A stretch of DNA of 15,439 bases from JANQLC01 sp036881805 (GCA_036881805.1 JBAJNK010000065.1:1-15439), one strand, 5' to 3'. Counted from the first letter of the stretch, positions 7,238 through 14,153 are shown. The notes: a model not told the origin generated them from the letters alone. Numbers and translations: made by a program.

Positions 7238-8456
7238 AGTCAGATAGAAAACCCAATTGCTGCAAATCATCCCAGAAGCGGGGATAGGACTTTTCCACGA
7301 CCTCGGGGGCCTCGATGGCGATGGGTACCTTTAGCGCCAGTGGGGCAAATGCCATTGCCATGCGGTGGTCGCCATAGGTCTTAATCCGAACTTCCGGATG
7401 AATCGTTTCCGACTTGTCCAAATACAGTGTATCATGGGTAACGGCGATTCGCGCACCCAACTTTTGTAGCTCGTTTTGCAAGGCGAGCAGCCGGTCGGTC
7501 TCTTTGATTTTCAAGGTGTGTAGACCCGTAAGCCGACATGCCACGCCCAGTCCAAAACAGCTAACGGCAATCGTCTGAGCCATGTCGGGCATCGCCATTA
7601 GGTCAAATGCGACAAAGGGGGGCAGCACACGGTTCTCTTTTTGCAAGATCAAGTGGGGTGGCGCAAAATCGGAATGCACGGCAAAGCGTTTGTAAATACC
7701 CTGCAATTTGCTGTCGCCTTGTATGCTGTAGGGCGTAAAAGTTTTCAAGCGCAAGCTGGCCTGTTTGGCCAAAGCAGCTATGGCGTAATAGTAAGAAGCA
7801 GCACTCCAATCGGATTCTATCGCTATGCTTTTTGCCGGGTCTTTTCGCTGTGGAAAAACGGTGATGGTCTGTCCGTCCCAATTCACCGTGATGCCCAGTC
7901 GGCGCAATAGGTCTATCGTCATGTCGATGTAGGGCATCGAAGCGATCGCGCCTTCCAATGTCAAGCGCAGACCGCGCGCTAATTTTGCTGCGATGAGCAA
8001 CAAGGCTGTTGCATACTGGCTGCTCACCGCTGCGCTGAGGCGCACCCAGCCCCCCGGCAATTTTTTCCCACTGATCAAAAGCGGGGGATATCCCGCTCTT
8101 TCGAGGTAGTGAATTTCCGCACCGAGTTCTCTAAGCGCATCGACCAGAATTCTTATCGGGCGCTGTTTCATCCTAACCGAACCCGTCAACAAGGTCTCAC
8201 GCCCCGGTTGTATGGAAAAGTAGGCGGTCAAAAAGCGCATGGCCGTCCCGGCCTGACCGATATCGATTTCCCGCTCTTTACTCTCGAGCGCTTTTTGCAG
8301 CAACTCGGTATCCGCAGCATCGGAGCGATTTTCAACCTTGAAACCCGGATGCAGGGCTTTCAAAATTAGCAAGCGGTTGCTCTCGCTCTTAGAACCGGTG
8401 AGCTGTAGCGTGCCCGCAACCTTTTTTGAAGGGTGGGTTAGGCGGATGACTTTCAA
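7230..8456 (-). CDS. aroA: 3-phosphoshikimate 1-carboxyvinyltransferase (EPSP synthase) AroA
   Basis: AroA joins phosphoenolpyruvate to shikimate 3-phosphate in the sixth step of chorismate synthesis, in the cytoplasm. The 408 residues carry the family motifs in order: GSKSESNR (21-28), GQAGTAMRFLT (67-77), RMKQRP (95-100), SSQY, SDWSAASYY, MPDMAQT with the catalytic Asp, KIKETDR, YGDHRMAMAFAP and VEKSYPRFWDDL. No ATG or GTG fits the N-terminus. The frame opens two codons after the TAA of the preceding MazG-like gene, and the only start is TTG at 8456, so translation probably depends on coupling. It is the last gene of a dtd-mazG-aroA operon. The next gene in that direction after the restriction-modification pair is queA. 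Confidence 0.96.
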   Translation of the reverse strand: MKVIRLTHPSKKVAGTLQLTGSKSESNRLLILKALHPGFKVENRSDAADTELLQKALESKEREIDIGQAGTAMRFLTAYFSIQPGRETLLTGSVRMKQRPIRILVDALRELGAEIHYLERAGYPPLLISGKKLPGGWVRLSAAVSSQYATALLLIAAKLARGLRLTLEGAIASMPYIDMTIDLLRRLGITVNWDGQTITVFPQRKDPAKSIAIESDWSAASYYYAIAALAKQASLRLKTFTPYSIQGDSKLQGIYKRFAVHSDFAPPHLILQKENRVLPPFVAFDLMAMPDMAQTIAVSCFGLGVACRLTGLHTLKIKETDRLLALQNELQKLGARIAVTHDTLYLDKSETIHPEVRIKTYGDHRMAMAFAPLALKVPIAIEAPEVVEKSYPRFWDDLQQLGFLSDYT

Positions 8457-8459
8457 GGT

Positions 8460-8789
8460 TTACCTCAGTTTTTCGTTGTGGTGGTGCCGGTGGTGATCGC
8501 GTTTCGCTTTGATCTGAAGCCTTTTATCGAAAGCTTCTTGCAAATCCACACCGGTTTGGTTGGCTAGGCAGAGGATTACGAATATTACATCGGCCAGCTC
8601 TTCGCCCAGGTCTTTTTGCTTATCGCACTCCTTTTCGCTTTGCTCCCCGTACCGCCGGGCGATGATGCGCGCCACTTCGCCCACTTCTTCCGCGAGCTGC
8701 GCCATGTTGGTCAGCACGTCGAAATAACGAACGCCGTGCGCTTTGATCCAAGCGTCTGCGATTTGCTGCGATTCTTTGAGTCCGTTCAT
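8460..8789 (-). CDS. MazG-like nucleotide pyrophosphohydrolase
   Basis: This is a 109-residue all-alpha protein of the MazG / dCTPase-like group, which hydrolyses (d)NTPs to the monophosphate and pyrophosphate and can clear non-canonical nucleotides. The metal-binding pattern EExxE is at Glu34, Glu35 and Glu38. It is followed by E63-E64xxD67 in LGEELADVIFVI. The length fits the single-domain members. The C-terminus ends in a His-rich run (HHRHHH), a modest oddity. The ATG at 8789 overlaps the TGA of the upstream dtd remnant as ATGA. Only three bases separate its stop from the aroA TTG. Because dtd is damaged, translation of this gene may now start without the original coupling. The true substrate cannot be told from sequence. 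Confidence 0.9.
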   Translation of the reverse strand: MNGLKESQQIADAWIKAHGVRYFDVLTNMAQLAEEVGEVARIIARRYGEQSEKECDKQKDLGEELADVIFVILCLANQTGVDLQEAFDKRLQIKAKRDHHRHHHNEKLR

Positions 8790-9102
8790 CCCTCTTTTTT
8801 TGTATCGATTACCAGCGTTACCGGCCCATCGTTGGCGGGTGTTAGCTGCATCTCTGCCCCAAAGACACCGGTTTGTACAGGCCGTTCGCTCTTCTCAGCT
8901 AATTTTCGGATAAAATCCGCATATAATTTGCGCGCTACTTCAGGCCTAGCCGCCCGGCAGTTCACCCTCCCCATCGCGTATGGACTTGTTCATCACACCT
9001 TGTGCATCATTAAAGATACGCAATTTGCTGATTTTACTCGCCAGCCATTCAGCCGCTGCCGAATCGTCTGAAACAGCTATCCCCTTCCCGCATGACCTTT
9101 AT
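8786..9102 (-). pseudogene. dtd: D-aminoacyl-tRNA deacylase gene, broken by internal deletions
   Basis: DTD removes D-amino acids from mischarged tRNA. Two reading frames here encode different parts of it. The upstream frame (about 9087 to 8951) gives GKG, then SDDSAAAEWLASKI and KLRIFNDAQGVMNKS, then GEGEL, and ends at TAG. The second frame continues with RAARPEVARKLYADF, TGVFGAEMQ and NDGPVTLVID, the last being the family's C-terminal NxGPxT motif. Missing are the N-terminal strands, a few residues after GKG, and about twenty residues around the catalytic SQFTL motif. The last loss also shifts the frame. Without SQFTL the product cannot be active. The remnant abuts repeat array 2 and still overlaps the MazG-like gene by four bases. 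A 62-codon frame for the C-terminal half remains open. Confidence 0.85.
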
Positions 9103-9129
9103 AATTTCCGACGATTGGTAAACTTAGGA

Positions 9130-10215
9130 AAAATGCTGGAAAGGCAGTGCCATGACATCGTACAAAGACAAACCCAGCGCTTGGATTGACCATAGAGACG
9201 AACACTAAAAAATAAAGCTGGCTTTTCACGCCGACACACGGGAACAAAAAGATAAAACCATCTTCTCGAGCCGACCCATAGAGGCAAAATCAAAAAAAGC
9301 CCTTTTTTAAATCACACCGAAGGGAAAAGGGCAAACACAAAAAAGTAGTCCCGGATTTTAGACCGCCCTTAGAGATAAGCGCAGATGCCCCACAGGGACA
9401 AAAGATAAAACCCGATTTTCAGATTGACGTACAGGGATAAATACCTAGTAAAAATCAGCAGAGTTGGCCACAGGGCAAACATCGAAAAGACAAGAACCCC
9501 TTTTAAATCAAACCGAAGGGAAAAGACAAAAAACAAGGCTGGACTTTTATTGGGTTACTACAAACATGTGAGGAACAAACACGAAAAAATAAGCCCCCAT
9601 TTAAACCAATACAAAAGGATAAAAACAAAAAATTACCGCCCTCAGACCGCCAGCCGAAAGTAAAGCCCCCTCCCTTTTTAAACTGCCCCAACAGGATGAA
9701 AAAAGCAAGCCCCACTTTTCAAGCCCTTACAAGCGGGCAAAAGCAAAAAATAAGTCCCTCTTTTCAAACTGAACAATACAGATATAAAAGCAAAGAGTTA
9801 TTCCGCTGTTTAAACTGCAACTGGAAACGAACTCCAGAAAAACAATCCCCGCTTTTCAAGCCGCAATAAAGCGCTAAAGACAAAGAATAAACCCAGATTT
9901 ATCGGCTGCCCCGCGGAATGAAGAAACGAAGCCCGCCTTTCAAACCGTTATATGGGGCAAAGTCAAAAAAAACCTTTTTAAACCGCTCCATAGATACGAA
10001 GCCTAAAGAAATAAGCCCGCTTTTTCAGATCGCTCACAGACATAGAACCAAAAAAATAAATTTCCATCTCGGATCGACCCTGCAGAAATAAAAAATAATC
10101 CCCTTTTCAGATTGTTGAACGGGACAAAAAAATAAGGCTGGCGTTTCAATTGGAATAGTCCGAATCTGAGTTGCCTATCCCTTATCAAACCCGCTTGAAC
10201 CACTTATTTCCCATA
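9130..10215 (+). repeat. diverged tandem repeat array 2 (about 24 units)
   Basis: About 1.1 kb of non-coding DNA consists of tandem units averaging about 42 bases (observed spacing about 28-55). Units share a C-rich start such as CCCGCTTTTCAAACCG, a middle block like CACAGGGACAAAA, and an A-rich tail ending AAAAAATAAG. Unit anchors (the CTTTT-like block) lie near 9222, 9262, 9302, 9354, 9414, 9459, 9500, 9544, 9599, 9639, 9674, 9714, 9760, 9806, 9852, 9896, 9936, 9974, 10020, 10065, 10103 and 10143. Similarity between neighbours is low, so the array is old or under loose constraint. Several short frames cross it, but all are interrupted. The right end (about 10165-10214) carries an inverted copy of the GGGAAATAAG end module seen at 353 in array 1. 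Confidence 0.8.
9299..9332 (+). repeat. best hairpin-forming unit of array 2
   Basis: In this unit GCCCTTTT (9299-9306) and AAAAGGGC (9325-9332) form a perfect 8-base inverted repeat around an 18-base loop. Other units show weaker versions of the same pairing between the CTTTT block and the later AAAAG block. Confidence 0.5.
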
Positions 10216-10323
10216 GCAGTCCGTTCTGTGAACAAAAGGCTATTTTGTGGATTGGCCAACATGGCGTATCACAGCGCTGTTGTGATTTATGCTATTAGCG
10301 GGTGAAGTTGAAAAAGCTATAAA
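10216..10323. other. gap between array 2 and the protein remnant, nothing recognised
   Basis: I see no gene, clear hairpin or repeat unit in these bases. Confidence 0.5.
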
Positions 10324-10584
10324 TTAGATGGAAGGCGTGTCGGGGGCGCTAAGCGCAAAAAATTTAACACCCATACGTAGGGAATCTCCCTGTAATTGAA
10401 TCAGAGGGCGGAATAAGCCACCCGAGGAGGTGCCTGTGCTTGTTTCAACCGAATTGCCGCATGAGTAGGTATTTGCATATTTAATATATATGTCGTAGAT
10501 TTGCCTCAATTGTGTTTGATAGTTAAGGCGGCTTACAGGCCATCTGTAAGAATTGAGGCTGACTTTTACCTCATACTGAGCTTT
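10324..10584 (-). pseudogene. C-terminal remnant of an unidentified protein
   Basis: The frame is open for 86 codons from 10584 to the stop at 10324 and is closed upstream by a TAA at 10587-10585. There is no ATG or GTG at the head; the first usable start is TTG at 10509. The translation is protein-like, with VSLNSYRWPVSRLNYQ, a Tyr-rich IYDIYIKYANTYSCGN and an end GDSLRMGVKFFALSAPDT. I do not recognise the family. The alternating polar and hydrophobic end could be the last strand of an outer-membrane or other beta protein, but that is a guess. With no 5' part in the window it is best read as a leftover from deletion or rearrangement next to array 2. Confidence 0.4.
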
Positions 10585-10594
10585 TTAAACATTT

Positions 10595-10646
10595 AAAAGG
10601 GGCTATCACCCAAAGTGCATTTTTCTCTGAGTCATAGCCCTTTTTT
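10595..10646 (+). terminator. strong intrinsic terminator or attenuator-like hairpin upstream of the DUF3825 gene
   Basis: AAAAGGGGCTAT (10595-10606) pairs with ATAGCCCTTTTTT (10634-10646): seven GC-rich pairs, one G-T wobble and four A-T pairs, with a loop of about 27 bases. A T-run follows on the plus strand. A-rich sequence on the left side makes it usable in both directions. No intact plus-strand gene ends before it, and the next ATG is 18 bases after it. Confidence 0.65.
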
Positions 10647-10663
10647 ATTATTATTTTTCTAAG

Positions 10664-11457
10664 ATGAATCGTGAGATGGATAAACCTAACTCGCCATTAT
10701 ATTCGTTTGCGTTTTCCCAGACTATTGGGGTGCAATTGCGTATTTAGCAGAAAATATAGCTGCTGACGAAGAGTGGGATTACACGGGCGCCCAAGAGAAG
10801 AAGTACCCAATTCTCAACAGCTATTTGCGTCATACTTTCAGAAAACTCGAGAAAGAAGGTAAAATTGCATATACTGCTGATAACCGATTCGCTTGTTTCA
10901 ATACCGGGTTGACGACTAGCAATTACGAGGAAATATTTGCATTTTTCGAACAAAATAAGAAACCCGATCAAACAACCCCTTTTTATTTTAAAGCCTTCTT
11001 AAAAAAGAGCGATCGCCAAATCATTGGAAATTTCTCTGGAAACATCCCTTCTGTTGCCAATTACTTTGAAAAACCCGAATTATTGATATTTAATCCCAAT
11101 TGCGAAATTGTTGTTGATTACGATCACATCATTGAAGATCATAAAGATAGGTTTCCTGCTTGTTTAAGAGGTAAAAATGCTAAAGAGTTGAGGATATATT
11201 TGGTAGGGGCCATTGACGAAGTGAAGAAAAAAGTCAAAACAAATTATAAAATTGCTGTGCCGCAATACTATAACAGCCAGATTCAACTCCTACTCCCCCT
11301 CTGTCTGACAGGGGGCTCTCCAAATCCGGATTTGGCTTTAGTCGTCGGTAAGGTGGATGAAAACACCTATAGCGCAAGAACATGTTTGACATTGCGCATG
11401 GCATATAACAATGCTAGATTGATAGTGAAACCCCAAAGTAATTGGCTGAAGCCATAA
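10664..11457 (+). pseudogene. DUF3825 (OST-HTH-associated) domain protein, apparent one-base frameshift
   Basis: Joining two frames gives a protein of about 264 residues that fits a stand-alone DUF3825 protein. That domain is associated with OST-HTH domains and predicted to act in RNA biology. The first frame starts at ATG 10664 and reads to SPLYSFAF. The second, offset by one base at the T-run 10712-10715, continues FPDYWGAIAYLAENI, then YPILNSYLRHTFRKL, ACFNTGL, NYDHI-like VVDYDHIIEDHKDRFP, AVPQYYNSQIQLLLPLCLT and MAYNNARLIVKP to the stop. The homologous part of the second frame has no start before TTG 10825, well inside the domain. One missing T would restore it (TTTTTCCC instead of TTTTCCC). 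It may be a pseudogene, a phase-variable state or a sequencing error. The gene is AT-rich compared with fbp. Confidence 0.75.
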
Positions 11458-11635
11458 AATATACCTGCGAGTGCACAGTCGGGTTGAAGTCCGCTGCCCA
11501 AATCAGGCATTTCTCTCGCTTGGGTGCGGGGGTGGCTAAGGCCGCTGTGGCGCTAAAAAACAAGCCTCCTTTTTTAAATAAAAATCAGCGCAGCTGAACC
11601 CCTTGCGGTTTATCGGTGGTTTTGGCTTTTTAAGG
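11458..11635. other. DUF3825-fbp intergenic region with a solitary repeat-like unit
   Basis: No gene is recognised. At 11553-11592 there is a stretch reading AAAAAACAAGCCTCC and then TTTTTTAAATAAAAA. This matches the tail-to-head junction of the units in arrays 1 and 2, so it may be a single stray unit. A frame of about 36 codons crosses the region, but it shows no motif. Confidence 0.4.
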
Positions 11636-11669
11636 TTTTCGCACCCCAGCGAAAATTGATTTACTTTTG
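11636..11669 (+). promoter_or_regulatory. fbp promoter with overlapping inverted repeat (candidate operator)
   Basis: TACTTTTG at 11662-11669 matches the TAnnTTTG -7 box, and TTTC at 11637-11640 lies 21 bases upstream as a weak -33 box. A perfect inverted repeat, TTTTCGC then ACCCCA then GCGAAAA (11636-11655), fills the space from the -33 box almost to the -7 box. That is where a repressor would block RNA polymerase. No T-run follows directly, so it is less likely to be a terminator. The predicted RNA start near 11676 gives a leader of about 13 bases. Confidence 0.6.
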
Positions 11670-11688
11670 GGGTTCAAACAGCGGGGAT

Positions 11689-12696
11689 ATGGCATCGCAA
11701 AAACGCGCTACGCTCGGTGAGTTTATCATCAAGCGCCAAAGGGATTTCCAATACTCGACCGGTGAGCTGACCCGACTTTTAAGCGCCATTAAATTGGCTG
11801 CCAAGGTGGTAAACCGAGAGGTGAACAAAGCCGGCTTGGTGGATATCATCGGTGGGATGGGGACAGAAAACGCCCAAGGGGAAATGCAGCAAAAATTAGA
11901 TGTTTTTGCACATGAAAAATTTATCGGAGCGCTCTCCAATCGCGGTGTGGTCTGCGGGATTGCCAGTGAAGAAAGCGCGGATTTCATCGCTGTAGCGCCG
12001 AGTAGAAATGCCGGTCAGCGCAAATATGTGGTCCTAATCGACCCCCTCGACGGTTCATCCAATATAGACGTAAACGCATCCATCGGCACTATTTTTTCGA
12101 TTTATCGTCGGGTAACCCCTGTGGGCAGGCGTGTAGCACCCAGGGATTTTCTGCAACGCGGCGACCGCCAAGTCGCTGCCGGCTATGTGGTGTATGGTGC
12201 GGCTACCCTGTTGGTTTACACAACCGGAAGGGGCGTGAATGGATTTACCCTAGATCCCAGCCTGGGCAGTTTTTACCTGTCGCATCCCGATATAAAGTTT
12301 CCAAAGCGCGGTGGGATTTACACCATAAACGAAGGCAATTCCACCTATTTTCCAAAAGGGGTCAGGGACTATATCCAATACTGCCAGGCAGCAGGCGCAG
12401 GCCGCCCCTACACCGCTCGCTACATAGGTTCTTTGGTAGCGGATTTTCACCGCAATATGATTAAGGGTGGCATTTACATATACCCGAGCAACAGCCGGGC
12501 GCCCCGGGGCAAGCTCCGCTTGCTGTATGAATGCAATCCGATGGCCTTTATAGCCGAACAAGCGGGCGGGTTGGCAACCGACGGTTTTCGACGCATCTTG
12601 GAAATCGAACCCACCGAATTGCACCAACGCATTCCCTTCTTTTGCGGTTCGCTTGAAATGGTTCAAAAGGCCGGAGAATTTATGCAAAATGCTTAG
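11689..12696 (+). CDS. fbp: class I fructose-1,6-bisphosphatase
   Basis: This enzyme hydrolyses fructose 1,6-bisphosphate to fructose 6-phosphate, the committed step of gluconeogenesis, in the cytoplasm. The 335 residues are normal for class I. Metal and substrate motifs are visible: Glu94-Glu95 in IASEESAD, Asp118 and Asp121 in LIDPLDGSSN, RYIGSLVADFHRNMIKGGIY in the substrate site, and LLYECNPMAFIAEQAGG near the end. ATG 11689 is chosen over an upstream TTG at 11656 because the protein then begins at the family N-terminus and the -7 box lies within the extension. It stands alone on its strand, with an inverted repeat in its promoter. It converges with the UMP synthase gene, with four bases between the stops. 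Confidence 0.97.
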   Translation: MASQKRATLGEFIIKRQRDFQYSTGELTRLLSAIKLAAKVVNREVNKAGLVDIIGGMGTENAQGEMQQKLDVFAHEKFIGALSNRGVVCGIASEESADFIAVAPSRNAGQRKYVVLIDPLDGSSNIDVNASIGTIFSIYRRVTPVGRRVAPRDFLQRGDRQVAAGYVVYGAATLLVYTTGRGVNGFTLDPSLGSFYLSHPDIKFPKRGGIYTINEGNSTYFPKGVRDYIQYCQAAGAGRPYTARYIGSLVADFHRNMIKGGIYIYPSNSRAPRGKLRLLYECNPMAFIAEQAGGLATDGFRRILEIEPTELHQRIPFFCGSLEMVQKAGEFMQNA

Positions 12697-12700
12697 CGTA

Positions 12701-14080
12701 TTAAACTTCTTTTAACGCTTTCCATCCTTGATTTTGGTAATTTATCGCTGCTGACTTGGGGTTTTCACTTCCATGGATGCCCCGCCCGACAATGATGAAA
12801 TCGGCCTCGTGATTCAATATGGCATGGCGGGGCGAATGGTATGCTTGGCCGGAATCATCCCCTTGGACTGCACTGTGAACACCCGGCGTGAATTTTAGGA
12901 ATTGAGATGGAATGGCCGCCTGTTGTGCCACGATGGCGATGATGGCATCACCGTGTTTTTGGATGATGTTCAAGGCTTTTTTAATATAATCGGAATCTGT
13001 AAGCGTATCGGCCGTCGACATTTGAAGGACGGGCACTACAGCGGTTTGTCGATTTTTAATCCGGCGCTTAATCGCTTGGATGCTGCCCGCTCCAGCCACC
13101 ATATGTGCGGTTATCAGCTCGGCCCAGGTTGCGATTCGGTGCACCCCTTCGGTAAACTGTAAACTGGCCGTATGGCCTATATCTGCCAATTTGCGATCCG
13201 CAAAGAGCAGAAACTTTTTTTGAGCTGCCAATGCCCGTAAGTCCTGTATCCATGCCAACGAAAAATCTTCGATGATATCCGCATGAACTTTCAAGGCGCA
13301 AATGTGTTCCCCTACCTCCTGGGCCAATGCAAAGACCGCTTGTGCAGTCGTCAAATCTGCGGCACATATTAGATTCGTCTCTTTATCCAAGGCGGTTTCC
13401 ACCAACTTTTGCATGACGGGATGGTGCGCACCGTGAGTCCGGTCTGCCAGGTGGCGTCTTTTCCTGGGTTTGGCCGCTGTGGCATCGGTGTGTCGTACGA
13501 ATCGCAACACCCCTTCTGCAGTGGCTTTGTCGATCTTAGCATACCGGCTGAAAACCCCCACAGCCTCCGTAATCGTAAACAGCGCATGGATGTCATACCC
13601 CTTCTCTCGAAGCCGTTTTTTGCCACCCTGCTCCCGATCTATAACCACCAAAACCGATTTGATCACAATGCCCGCGCATTCCAACTCGTCTATGGTTTCC
13701 AACAAACTCTTACCACTGGTCACCACGTCTTCTACCAATATGCACCCCTGTCCCTTTTCATAAACGCCTTCGACCATTTTTTGGGTGCCGTAACCCTTGT
13801 TCTCCTTTCGCTTGATGATCAATGGAATGCCGCTGGTAATCGACATCACAGTCGCGATGGGCAAGGCCGCATACGGGACCCCGCAAATCAGCTGTCCACC
13901 GCCATCGGGCAACATTTCGAGTAGGTGCTGGGAAAGCGTTTTCAACAACGTGGGATTAGAGGCTAAGCTGCGTAAATCGATATAAAAAGGAGACTCAATA
14001 CCGCTTTTAAGGGTGAACTGGCCAAATTTAATGATGTCTAACTGATACATCTCGAGCAGAAATGCTTCTTTGGTACGCAT
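12701..14080 (-). CDS. pyrE/pyrF: bifunctional UMP synthase: orotate phosphoribosyltransferase + OMP decarboxylase, eukaryotic type
   Basis: This enzyme converts orotate plus PRPP to OMP and then OMP to UMP, the last two steps of pyrimidine synthesis. From ATG 14080 the protein has 459 residues. Residues about 1-200 are PyrE: FGQFTLKSG and PFYIDLRS near the start, and the PRPP motif ILVEDVVTSGKS at 114-125. Residues about 220-459 are PyrF: KETNLICAADL, KVHADIIEDFS with Lys264, the catalytic Asp295-x-Lys297-x-x-Asp300 in FADRKLADIGHT, LTPGVHSA-like KFTPGVHSAVQGDD and DFIIVGRGI. Domain order, linker and motifs follow the eukaryotic UMPS and not the usual separate bacterial genes. The frame opens further upstream to 14179, but that would run past its own -7 box and into pyrD. 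It is divergent from pyrD. Confidence 0.95.
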   Translation of the reverse strand: MRTKEAFLLEMYQLDIIKFGQFTLKSGIESPFYIDLRSLASNPTLLKTLSQHLLEMLPDGGGQLICGVPYAALPIATVMSITSGIPLIIKRKENKGYGTQKMVEGVYEKGQGCILVEDVVTSGKSLLETIDELECAGIVIKSVLVVIDREQGGKKRLREKGYDIHALFTITEAVGVFSRYAKIDKATAEGVLRFVRHTDATAAKPRKRRHLADRTHGAHHPVMQKLVETALDKETNLICAADLTTAQAVFALAQEVGEHICALKVHADIIEDFSLAWIQDLRALAAQKKFLLFADRKLADIGHTASLQFTEGVHRIATWAELITAHMVAGAGSIQAIKRRIKNRQTAVVPVLQMSTADTLTDSDYIKKALNIIQKHGDAIIAIVAQQAAIPSQFLKFTPGVHSAVQGDDSGQAYHSPRHAILNHEADFIIVGRGIHGSENPKSAAINYQNQGWKALKEV

Positions 14081-14099
14081 AAGGTCGGATTGCTTTGCG

Positions 14100-14130
14100 C
14101 AAAAGTAAGGGTTTTTAATGCGCTTGGTAA
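14100..14130 (-). promoter_or_regulatory. UMP synthase promoter
   Basis: On the minus strand TACTTTTG (14107-14100) matches the TAnnTTTG -7 box. The -33 region 19 bases upstream (TTAC, 14130-14127) is weak. RNA would start near 14094, about 13 bases before ATG 14080. Its -33 region overlaps that of the pyrD promoter. Confidence 0.55.
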
Positions 14131-14153
14131 GGCTGGGGTTTTCCCTAATTTTG
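14123..14153 (+). promoter_or_regulatory. pyrD promoter
   Basis: CTTG at 14123-14126 is followed after 19 bases by TAATTTTG at 14146-14153, a full -7 match. RNA should start near 14160, leaving a leader of about 10 bases before ATG 14170. Confidence 0.65.

Noticed and set aside
9130..10215. CRISPR array
   Set aside because: Units lack an identical repeat separated by unique spacers. The whole unit drifts, spacing varies from about 28 to 55 bases, and no cas gene is nearby.
10216..10323. tRNA or other small RNA gene in the gap after array 2
   Set aside because: No cloverleaf, T-loop consensus or strong hairpin could be found by eye.
10825..11457. Intact 210-residue protein starting at TTG 10825
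   Set aside because: DUF3825-like sequence continues upstream of that codon (FPDYW, YPILNSYL), so the start would cut the domain. A frameshift explains the data better.
11484..11595. 36-codon frame between the DUF3825 gene and fbp
   Set aside because: It is helix-like in composition but has only a TTG start, no motif, and runs through the stray repeat unit.
11656..11688. Longer FBPase from TTG 11656
   Set aside because: The extension contains the TACTTTTG -7 box, and its residues do not resemble the family.
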